Source: Actinoplanes missouriensis 431
Lineage (GTDB): Bacteria > Actinomycetota > Actinomycetes > Mycobacteriales > Micromonosporaceae
DNA length: 64,000 nucleotides
Reading direction: 5' to 3'
NCBI RefSeq assembly: GCF_000284295.1
Contig: NC_017093.1
Location: 5,208,001-5,272,000 of the forward strand
Notes under the pieces: model-generated
Told to the model about the DNA's origin: nothing
Database searches by the model: none
Seen by the model: only the letters and a program-made list of their open reading frames with translations
Part shown: piece by piece, positions 33,575 to 45,500 of the stretch
How the letters are laid out: each line of letters opens with the position of its first letter
Numbering within the stretch: position 1 is the stretch's first letter
Position numbers and translations under genes: made by a program

Positions 33575-36500
33575 TGCTCACGGGCCAGTCGTTCGGCGAC
33601 TTCCTCGTCGGACATGTTCTCGATCTCTGCCAGCAGATCCTCGAAGTCGGCGAGATCGTCGGACGAGGCCTGATCCAGTTGGGCGCGGGCCACGGCGGCG
33701 GCCAGTTCCCGGAGACCGGGCTGCTCGAACAACACCCGCAACGGCAACGCGACCGAGAACTGCTCCCGGACCCGGGCCATCACCTGTGTCGCCAGCAGCG
33801 AATGCCCGCCCAATCCGAAGAAGTCGTCGGTGAGACCCACCCGGTCGACGCCGAGGACCTCGCTGAACAGCCGTGCCAGGGCGTGCTCGTGGACGGTCTC
33901 CGGGGGGACGTATTCGGCCCGCTCGTGGAACACGGGTGCCGGCAGTGCCGACCTGTCGATCTTGCCGTTGTCGGTCAGCGGCAACGTGTCCAGCACCGTC
34001 ACCGCGGAGGGCACCATCGCGTCGGGTAGTACCGCGCTTGCTGTGGACCGTACGGCTGCGGCGTCGACCGGGCCGGTCACGTAGGCGGCCAGCCGGGTCC
34101 CTGCCGTCGGGTCTTTAACCGCGGTGACTACCGCATCGGTGACTGCGGTGATGGTGCGTAGTGCTGCCTCGATTTCGCCGAGTTCGATGCGCTGGCCTCG
34201 GATCTTGACCTGGAAGTCGCGGCGGCCCAGGAACTCGAGTTGTCCGTCGGGCAGGTAGCGCACGATGTCGCCGGTCCGGTACAACCGCGCCCCGGGAACG
34301 TCGGAGAACGGATCGGGCACGAACACGGCGGCGGTCCTGGCCGGGTCGTTGAGGTAGCCGCGGCCGACTCCGATGCCACCGACCACCAGTTCACCGGGAA
34401 CGCCGACGGGAACCAGTTGCAGGAATTCGTCGACCACATACAGGCGGGTGTTGCGGATTGGTCTGCCGATCGGCGCCCGCACCGCGCTGATCGGGGTATC
34501 GGCGGTGATCACGGCGTGGGTGACATCATCGGAGCATTCCGTCGGCCCATAAGCATTGACCAGCGGAATCTCGGGGAATCGGGCCAGCCATCGCGAACAC
34601 AGATCCGGTGGGAGCGCCTCGCCGGTGACCAGCAGCCATCGCAGAGCCGGCAGCGCTGGAACCTCACCCGTGGTATCCCACGCATCCAGGGTGGCCCGTA
34701 GCAGGGACGGCACGACCTCCAGGATGGTCACACCTTCAGCGGCGGACTCTTTGAACAGACCGACAGCGTCGAGAGCGGTGTCGTCGTCGATGACCAGTGT
34801 GGAACCGCCCACGGCGAGGGCGGAGAGCATCTGCCAGACCGAGACGTCGAACGTCAGCGACGCATTCTGAACGACGACGTCGGTATCGGTGAGAGAAAGG
34901 TCCTCGATCTTGGCGAGGAGATGGTTGTCCATACCGATCCGGTGGACCATCGCCCCCTTCGGCAGACCCGTCGACCCCGAGGTGTAGATGACATAGGCCA
35001 GGTCGTGCGGGCCACCGGCCGGAGACGTCCAGGGCGTGACCGGTGCGATGTCGTCGAGAGCGATGACGGTGTCCGCCGGCAGGTCCCGTCCGATCAGGAC
35101 CCGTGCACCGCTGTCGGCCAGCACCGCTGTGCGTCGGGCTTCAGGGGCCCGCAGATCCAACGGCACATACGCCGCCCCAGCACCGAGCACACCAAGGACC
35201 GAGACGATCGCGTCCACACCTCGTTCCAGATGCAACGCGACCCGGTCACCGACCTTCACTCCGGCAGCGGTCAAACGGTTACTCAGCCGAGCCGCTCGTG
35301 TCGCCAACTCCCGGTAAGTAAGTGCCTTGTGGTCGTCACGGACGGCTATCGCGTCCGGGATCGTCATAGCGTGCTCACGGACTCGTTCCACGATTCCCCC
35401 GAGGGTTTCGCGGCGATCCGTGTCATTCCATTCGCGCAGGAGCTTGACCCGCTCGGCCGGTGACACCGCCGACAGATCGCCGACCAGTGCGTCAGGCGAC
35501 TCGGTCAGGATTGTGCAGGCGCACAGGAAGGCGTCGAGGATGGCTTGAGCGGTCTCCGCCGTGAACAGATCCGTCGCGTATTCCAGCGACACCCGCAATT
35601 CATCGGCCTCTTCGACAGCGATGCTCACGTCGAATTTCGAGGTTCCCTCCTCCAGCGGAAGGCGCTCCATCTCAACGCCCTGCAACCCGTCCTCACCGGT
35701 ACGTCGTTCCGCGTTCTGCAGGACGAACATGGTCTGGAAGATCGGATTGCGGGCCAGATCCCGGTCCGGTGCGAGGTCCTCGACGAGACGCTCGAACGGG
35801 AGATCCTGATGAGCGAAGGCGTCGAGTGAGGTCTCCCGAACCTGAGCGAGCAACGCCGTGAACGGTTCGTCCTCACGAACCTGCGTGCGAATCGCCAAGG
35901 TGTTCACGAAAAAGCCGATCAAATTCTCGACTTCAGTACGCGTACGATTCGCGACCGGAACACCAACGACAATGTCATGCTGCCCCGACCGGCGGGCCAG
36001 CACAGCCGCATAGACAGCCTGCAACACCATGAACAGCGTGGCGTCATGACGTTGAGCCAGTGCAGTCAACGCGGTCGTCGTCGTCTCGTCGATGTCGGCA
36101 TGCAGGTGAGCGCCTTGATAGCTGGCGATCGCCGGCCGGGGGAAGTCCGTCGGCAGATCCAGGATCGGCGCCGCACCCGCGAGGCGTGTCTTCCAGTAAG
36201 CCAACTGCTCGTCGAGAACACCCGACTCGAGCCACTGCCGCTGCCACACCGCGAAATCCGCGTATTGCACCGGAAGCTCGGGCAGAGAACGACCGGCATA
36301 TGCCGCCTGAACCTCCTGCAGCAACACACCGATCGACCAGCCATCGGAAACAATGTGATGCATCACCAAAGACAGCAGGAACTCGTCATCACCGGTGCGA
36401 GTCAACGACCACCGCGTCAACGGCCCCCGCTCCAGATCGAACGGCCGGGTGAAGTCCAGCTCCCCCAACCCGAAATCCACCACCGGATCAGCGCGAACGA

Positions 36501-39500
36501 CCTGCACCGGACGGCCATCGACCTCAGCGAACACCGTCCGCAACACCTCATGCCGGGCCGTCACCGACACCAACGCAGCACGCAGCCGATCGACATCCAA
36601 CCGGCCGCGCAACCGCACCAACGCCGGAACGTGATACGACGCGCTGCCTGGTTCCAGTTGGTGCAGGAACCACATCCGCTGCTGAGCAAACGACAACTCC
36701 ACCGGCCCCGCCCGCTCCACCGGCACCAGAGCAACACCGGCACCGACCGATTCAGCACCGGCCACCACCGCCGCGAAACCCCGCACCGACGGCTGCTCGA
36801 ACAACACCCGCAACGGCAACCCGACCGAGAACCGCTCCCGAACCCGGGCCATCACCTGCGTCGCCAGCAGCGAATGCCCACCCAGTTCAAAGAACGTGTC
36901 GGTCGCCCCGACCCGGTCGATACCGAGAACCTCACCGAAGAGGCGCGCGACAGCCCGCTCATGGGACGTCACCGGCGCCACATACTCGGACTGTTCGTGG
37001 AACACGGGCGCGGGCAGTGCCGACCTGTCGATCTTGCCGTTGTCAGTCAGCGGCAACGTGTCCAACACCATTACCGCGGATGGCACCATTGCGTCCGGCA
37101 GCAGTCCGGCAGCAGCAGCTCTGACCGCAGTCGCGTCGACCGGGCCGGTCACATACGCGGCCAGCCGGGTCCCTGCCGTCGGGTCTTTAACCGCGGTGAC
37201 TACCGCATCGGTGACTGCGGTGATGGTGCGCAGTGCCGCCTCGATTTCGCCGAGTTCGATGCGCTGGCCACGGATCTTGACCTGGAAGTCACGGCGGCCC
37301 AGGAACTCGAGCTGCCCGTCCGGCAGGTAGCGCACGATGTCGCCGGTCCGATACAACCGCGCCCCGGCAACCTCGGAGAACGGATCCGGCACGAACACCG
37401 CAGCCGTTCTCGCGGGGTCGTTGAGATAGCCGCGGCCGACCCCGATCCCACCGACTACGAGTTCACCGGGAACCCCCACCGGAACCAGCTGCAGCGACTC
37501 GTCGACCACATACAGACGGGTGTTACGGATCGGTCTGCCGATCGGCGCCCGCACCGCACTGATCGGCGTATCGGCGGTGATCACCGCATGGGTGACATCA
37601 TCCGAACACTCCGTCGGCCCATAAGCGTTCACCAACGGAATCCCGGGGAACCTGGCCAGCCACCGCGAACACAGATCCGGCGGCAACGCCTCACCCGTGA
37701 CCAGCAGCCACCGCAAAGCCGGCAGCGACGGAACCTCACCAGTGGTATCCCAAGCATCCAGAGTGGCCCGCAGCAGAGACGGCACGACCTCCAAAACAGT
37801 TACGCCCTCAGCCGCCGAGTCCCTGAACAAACCGACAGCATCAAGAGCCGTCTCATCGTCCACGACCAGCGTGCAGCCGCCCACGGCGAGGGCGGAGAGC
37901 ATCTGCCAGACCGAGACGTCGAACGTCAAAGACGCATTCTGGACGACGACGTCCGTACCGGTGAGAGAAAGGTCCTCGATCTTGGCGAGGAGATGGTTGT
38001 CCATACCGATCCGGTGGACCATCGCCCCCTTCGGCAGACCCGTCGACCCCGACGTGTAAATGACATAAGCCAAATCGTCCGGGCCACCGGCCGGAGACAC
38101 CCACGGCACGACCGGTGCGATGTCGTCGAGAACGACGACGGTGTCCGCCGCCAGACCCTGCCCGATCAACACCCGTGCACCGCTGTCGGCCAGCACCGCC
38201 GCCCGCCGAGCCTCAGGCGCCCGCACATCCAACGGCACATACGCCGCACCAGCACCGAGAACACCAAGGACCGAGACGACCGCGTCCACACCTCGTTCCA
38301 GATGCAACGCGACCCGGTCACCGACCCTCACCCCGGCAGCGGTCAAACGGTCACTCAGCCGAGCCGCTCGTGTCGCCAACTCCCGGTAAGTAAGTGCCTT
38401 GTGGTCGTCACGGACGGCTATCGCGTCCGGGATCGTCATAGCGTGCTCACGGACTCGTTCCACGATTCCCCCGAGGGTTTCGCGGCGGTCGGTGTCATTC
38501 CATTCGCGCAGGAGCTTGACCCGCTCGGCCGGTGACACCGCCGACAGATCGCCGACCAATGCGTCAGGCGATGCGGTCAGGATCGTGCAGGCGCGCAGGA
38601 AGGCGTCGAGGATGGCTTGAGCGGTCTCCGCCGTGAACAGATCCGTCGCGTATTCCAGCGACACCCGCAGCTCGTCGCCCTCTTCGACCATGACACTGAC
38701 ATCGAACTTGGAGGCGCCTTCCTCCAAGGGAAGCTGCTCCATCTCCACACCCTGGAGTCCCGCTTCGGAGCGGCGCGGGGCATTTTGCAGCGTGAACATG
38801 GTCTGGAAGATGGGATTGCGGGCCAGATCCCGGTCCGGTGCGAGGTCCTCGACGAGACGCTCGAACGGGAGATCCTGATGAGCGAAGGCGTCGAGTGAGG
38901 TCTCCCGAACCTGAGCGAGCAACGCCGTGAACGGTTCGTCCTCACGAACCTGCGTGCGAATCGCCAAGGTGTTCACGAAAAAGCCGATCAAATTCTCGAC
39001 TTCAGTACGCGTACGATTCGCGACCGGAACACCAACGACAATGTCATGCTGCCCCGACCGGCGGGCCAGCACAGCCGCATAGACAGCCTGCAACACCATG
39101 AACAGCGTGGCGTCATGACGTTGAGCCAGGTCATTCAACCCCGCCGCGGTCCCCCGGTCGATCCGGGCCCGCAGATGAGCACCTTGATAGCTGGCAATCG
39201 CCGGCCGGGGAAAATCCGTCGGCAGATCCAGAACCGGCGCCGCACCCGCAAGCCGTGTCTTCCAGTAAGCCAACTGCTCATCGAGAACACCCGACTCCAG
39301 CCACTGCCGCTGCCACACCGCGAAATCCGCGTACTGCACCGGAAGATCAGGCAGAGCACGACCGGCATACGCCGCCTGGACCTCCTGCAGCAACACCCCG
39401 ACCGACCAGCCATCGGAAACAATGTGATGCATCACCAAAGACAGCAGGAACTCGTCATCACCGGTGCGAGTCAACGACCACCGCGTCAACGGCCCCTGTT

Positions 39501-42500
39501 CGAGGTCGAACGGCCGGGTGAAGTCCAGCTCCCCCATCCCGAAATCCACCACCGGCTCAGCGCGAACGACCTGCACCGGACGGCCATCAACCTCAGCGAA
39601 CACCGTCCGCAACACCTCATGCCGCGCCGTCACCGACACCAACGCAGCACGCAGCCGATCGACATCCAACCTGCCACGCAACCGCACCAACGCCGGAACG
39701 TGATACGACGCGCTGCCTGGTTCCAGTTGGTGCAGGAACCACATCCGCTGCTGAGCAAACGACAACTCCACCGGCCCCGCCCGCTCCACCGGCACCAGAG
39801 CAACACCAGCACCGACCGATTCAGCACCGGCCACCACCGCCGCGAAACCCCGCACCGACGGCTGCTCGAACAACACCCGCAACGGCAACCCGACCGAGAA
39901 CCGCTCCCGAACCCGGGCCATCACCTGCGTCGCCAGCAGCGAATGCCCACCCAACCCGAAGAAGTCATCGGTGAGACCCACCCGATCGACACCGAGAACC
40001 TCACCGAACAACCCGGCCACAGCCCGCTCATGAACGGACTTTGGAGCCACATACTCCGCAAGCTCCTGAAACACCGGCGCCGGCAACGACGATCGATCAA
40101 CCTTGCCGTTGTCGGTCAGCGGCAACGTGTCCAACACCATCACCGCGGACGGCACCATCGCGTCCGGCAACAGTCCGGCCGCAGCAGCTCTGACCGTGAT
40201 GGCGTCGACCGGGCCGGTCACGTAGGCCGCGAGCCGGGTCCCCGCCACGTCGTCCTTCACCGCGGTGACTACCGCATCACTCACCCCGTCGACGGCTCGT
40301 AGTGCTGCCTCGATTTCGCCGAGTTCGATGCGCTGGCCACGGATCTTGACCTGGAAGTCACGGCGGCCCAGGAACTCGAGCTGCCCGTCCGGCAGGTAGC
40401 GCACGATGTCGCCGGTCCGATACAACCGCGCCCCGGGAACGTCGGAGAACGGATCCGGCACGAACACGGCGGCTGTCCTCGCCGGGTCGTTGAGATAGCC
40501 GCGGCCGACCCCGATCCCACCGACTACGAGTTCACCGGGAACCCCCACCGGAACCAGTTGCAGCAATTCGTCGACCACATACAGACGGGTGTTACGGATC
40601 GGTCTCCCGATCGGCGCCCGCACCGCACTGATCGGGGTATCGGCGGTGATCACCGCGTGGGTGACATCATCCGAACACTCCGTCGGCCCATAAGCGTTCA
40701 CCAACGGAATTTCGGGGAATCGGGCCAGCCACCGCGAACATAGATCCGGTGGCAGCGCCTCACCCGTGACCAGCAGCCACCGCAAAGCCGGCAGCGACGG
40801 AACCTCACCCGTGGTATCCCAGGCATCCAGAGTGGCCCGTAGCAGGGACGGCACGACCTCCAGGATGGTCACACCTTCAGCGGCGGACTCTTTGAACAGA
40901 CCGACAGCGTCGAGAGCGGTGTCGTCGTCGACGACCAGTGTGGAACCGCCCACGGCGAGGGCGGAGAGCATCTGCCAGACCGAGACGTCGAACGTCAAAG
41001 ACGCATTCTGAACGACGACGTCCGTACCGGTGAGAGAAAGGTCCTCGATCTTGGCGAGGAGATGGTTGTCCATACCGATCCGGTGGACCATCGCACCCTT
41101 CGGCAGACCCGTCGACCCCGAGGTGTAGATGACATAGGCCAGGTCGTGCGGGCCACCGGCCGGAGACGTCCAGGGCGTGACCGGTGCGATGTCGTCGAGA
41201 ACGACGACGGTGTCCGCCGGCAGGTCCCGTCCGATCAGGACCCGTGCACCGCTGTCGGCCAGCACCGCCGCCCGCCGAGCCTCAGGCGCCCGCACATCCA
41301 ACGGCACATACGCCGCACCAGCACCGAGAACACCAAGGACCGAGACGATCGCGTCCACACCTCGTTCCAGATGCAACGCGACCCGGTCACCGACCCTCAC
41401 CCCCGCGTCGGTCAGACGCTCACTGAGCCGAGCCGCCCGGGTAGCCAGTTCGTGATAGGTGAGGGCGGCACCGCCGTCACGGACGGCTATCGCATCCGGG
41501 ATCGTCATAGCGTGCTTACGGACCCGTTCCACGATTCCCCCGAGGGTTTCGCGGCGGTCGGTGTCATTCCATTCGTGCAGGAGCTTGACCCGCTCGGCCG
41601 GTGACACCGCTGACAGATCGCCGACCAGCACGTCATCAGGTTCCTCGACGAGCACCTGGCACGCCCGCAGGAAGGCGTCGAGTATCGCCTGGGCGCTCCC
41701 CTCGGAGAACAGATCCGTCGCGTATTCCAGCGACACCCGCAGCTCGTCGCCCTCTTCGACCATGACACTGACATCGAATTTGGAGGTGCCCTCCTCCAGC
41801 GGAAGGCGTTCCATCTCAACGCCTTCCAGGCCGTCGCCGGAGCGGCGTGGGGCGTTCTGCAGCGTGAACATGGTCTGGAAGATGGGATTGCGGGCCAGAT
41901 CCCGGTCCGGTGCGAGGTCCTCGACGAGACGCTCGAACGGGAGATCCTGATGAGCGAAGGCATCGAGTGAGGTCTCCCGAACCTGAGCGAGCAACGCCGT
42001 GAACGGTTCGTCCTCACGAACCTGCGTGCGAATCGCCAAGGTGTTCACGAAAAAGCCGATCAAATTCTCGACTTCAGTACGCGTACGATTCGCGACCGGA
42101 ACACCAACGACAGTGTCATGCTGCCCCGACCGGCGGGCCAGCACAGCCGCATAGACAGCCTGCAACACCATGAACAGCGTGGCGTCATGACGTTGAGCCA
42201 GTGCAGTCAACGCGGTCGTCGTCGTCTCGTCGATGTCGGCATGCAGGTGAGCGCCTTGATAGCTGGCGATCGCCGGCCGGGGGAAGTCCGTCGGCAGATC
42301 CAGGATCGGCGCCGCACCCGCGAGGCGTGTCTTCCAGTAAGCCAACTGCTCGTCGAGAACACCCGACTCGAGCCACTGCCGCTGCCACACCGCGAAATCC
42401 GCGTATTGCACCGGAAGCTCGGGCAGAGAACGACCGGCATACGCCGCCTGAACCTCCTGCAGCAACACCCCGACCGACCAGCCATCGGAAACAATGTGAT

Positions 42501-45500
42501 GCATCACCAAAGACAGCAGGAACTCGTCATCACCGGCGCGAGTCAACGACCACCGCGTCAACGGCCCCTGTTCGAGGTCGAACGGCCGGGTGAAGTCCAG
42601 CTCCCCCATCCCGAAATCCACCACCGGCTCAGCGCGAACGACCTGCACCGGACGGCCATCAACCTCAGCGAACACCGTCCGCAACACCTCATGCCGCGCC
42701 GTCACCGACACCAACGCAGCACGCAGCCGATCGACATCCAACCTGCCACGCAACCGCACCAACGCCGGAACGTGATACGACGCGCTGCCTGGTTCCAGTT
42801 GGTGCAGGAACCACATCCGCTGCTGAGCAAACGACAACTCCACCGGCCCCGCCCGCTCCACCGGCACCAGAGCAACACCAGCACCGACCGATTCAGCACC
42901 GGCCACCACCGCCGCGAAACCCCGCACCGACGGCTGCTCGAACAACACCCGCAACGGCAACCCGACCGAGAACCGCTCCCGAACCCGGGCCATCACCTGC
43001 GTCGCCAGCAGCGAATGCCCACCCAGCCCGAAGAAGTCATCGGTGAGACCCACCCGATCGACACCGAGAACCTCACCGAACAACCCAGCCACAGCCCGCT
43101 CATGGGACGTCACCGGAGCCACATACTCGGACTGTTCGTGGAACACGGGCGCGGGCAATGCCGACCTGTCGATCTTGCCGTTGTCAGTCAGGGGCAACTT
43201 CTCCAGCACCGTCACCGCGGACGGCACCATCGCGTCCGGCAACAGCACACCGAGTGCCGACCGTACGGCCGGCGCCTCGACAGGCCCGGTCACGTAGGCG
43301 GCCAGCCGGGTCCCCGCCACCTCGTCCTTCACCGCGACGGCCACCGCGTCGCTCACCCCGTCGACGGCCCGCAGCGCCGCCTCCACCTCGGCGAGCTCGA
43401 TGCGCTGGCCGCGGATCTTGACCTGGAAGTCGCGGCGGCCCACGAACTCGAGCTGTCCGTCCGGCAGGTGGCGCACGATGTCGCCGGTCCGGTACAACCG
43501 CGATGCCGGGTCATCGGAGAACGGATCGGGCACGAACACGGCAGCGGTCCTGGCAGGATCGTGCAGATATCCGAGGCCCACTCCCGCGCCGCCCACCACC
43601 AGCTCGCCGGGCACCCCCGCGGGCACGAGGCGCAGTGACTCGTCCACCACGTACAGGCGTGTGTTGGCGATCGGCGAACCGATCGGAACGCCGGGCCGGT
43701 CGCCGAGTTCGTCGGCCGCGGTGAAGCTCGCGGTGCAGCAGCCGACGACGGTTTCGGTAGGGCCGTACTCGTTCACCACCCGTGCGTCGGGCGCGACCGT
43801 GAAGAGGCGCCGGACGAGGCTGGGGGCGAGCGCCTCACCGCCCACGACGAATACCGTCCGCCGGCCGGCGAGGGCCCCGTGCGGCAGGAGCCGGCAGATC
43901 GCCTCCAGATGGGCGGGCGTGAGTTTGACCAGGGTGGGGCGGGCAGGTCCGGTGAGGCTCTCGGCCAGCCGGTCGACGGGTGAGTCCTCGGCGAGCAGGT
44001 GCACGCTGCCGCCGCTGATCAGCGGAACCCAGAGACTGGTGACGGTGAGGTCGAAGCCGATCGTGGTGTGCAGGGGTGCGACAGGCGGCGCCGCGGGGCT
44101 GTATTCGGCGGCGGCCCAGGTGAGGTAGTTGGCCAGTCCCGAGTTCGTGATCCGGGCGCCCTTCGGCCGGCCGGTGGAGCCGGAGGTGTACAGCACGTAG
44201 GCGAGGCCGGCGCCGTCGCTCACCGAGGGTGGTGCCGCGGTGGGTGCGCCGTCCGGCAGGCAAACGTCGAGGACCGGAATGTCATCGGCCAGGCCCGTGC
44301 CGTACCCCGCGGTGTGAAGGATCGCCGCAGGACGCGCATCGGTGAGGATCGCGGAGAGCCTGGCCCGCGGCTGCGCCGGATCGAGCGGCAGATAGGCCGC
44401 ACCCCGTTTCCAGACCGCCAGCAGTGCCGCGACCAGTTCGATGGAACGCGGCACCGTGACCGCGACCAGGTCGCCGGCGGTGATGCCGTGCCCGGCGAGG
44501 GTGGCGGCGACGTGACCGGCCATCGCGTCGAGTTCGGCGTAGGTGACCGTGCGGTCGCCGTCGACGAGGGCGGCGGCGCCCGGCGTGGTGGCTACCTGGC
44601 GCTCGAACAGCTCGACCGCGGCCGAGGTGATCGGCGTGACCGGGCCGGCGGCCCTGGTGAGGAGAAGATCCTGCTGGTCGGCGCCGACGGCCAGCAGGTC
44701 GGCCAGTGCCTCGCCGGGCGCGGCTGTGCCCCGCTGGAGCAGGTCGAGGACCTGGTCGAGGAGGCTGCGCGCGTGTTCGGTGGTGAACAGGTCGGTGGAG
44801 AACTCCAGGTCGAGTTCGGTGTGCCCGGAGGTCTCCCGGATGAAGAGGGTCAGGTCGAACTTGGCGTTGTCCAGCGGCACGTCGAAGCGCTCCGCCTCGA
44901 GGCCGGGGGCGAGAACGAACCGGTCCGGGGCGTTGTCCACGGACACCATGGCCTGGAACAGGGGGCTGCGCGACCGGTCGTGGTGGCCGCCCAGATGCCG
45001 GACCACCTCACCGAACGGGATGTCGCCGTGGGCCAGGGCACCTGCCGTGCGATCCCGGACTTGGACCACGGCGTCGGCGAAGGTGCGGGTGCGGCCCGTA
45101 TCGGTTTCGACGACGACGGTGTTGGCGAAGAAGCCGATCAGGTCCTGGGTGTTCGCGTGCCCGCGGTTCGCCGTGGGTACGCCGATCCGCACCCGTGGCA
45201 TGCCGCTGTTGCGGGCCAGCACCGCCCCGAACGCGGCCTGCACCAGCATGAACGGTGTGGCGTTGCAGCCGGCCGCGACGGTGCGGATCCGGTCGGCGAG
45301 ATCCGGTGCGATCCGGGCGGGCACCCGGCCGCCGCGGCCGGTGGGAACCCGGGGACGGACCCGGTCGGCCGGCAGCTCCAGAACCAGGTCACCGTCGGCG
45401 AGCTGCCCGCGCCAATAGTCCAGCTGGTCGCCGTACGCGCCGGAGTCCAGCCACTGCTGGTGCCAGACCGCGAAGTCGGCGTACTGCAACGGCAGCGGCG

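Noticed and set aside
35977..38535. Long plus-strand open frame (852 codons) and similar ones at 39046-40302 and 42118-43638 inside the NRPS gene
   Set aside because: They lie antisense to conserved NRPS domains, repeat with the module repeats, and are rich in His/Arg/Gln with no recognisable domains. They are GC-bias shadows.
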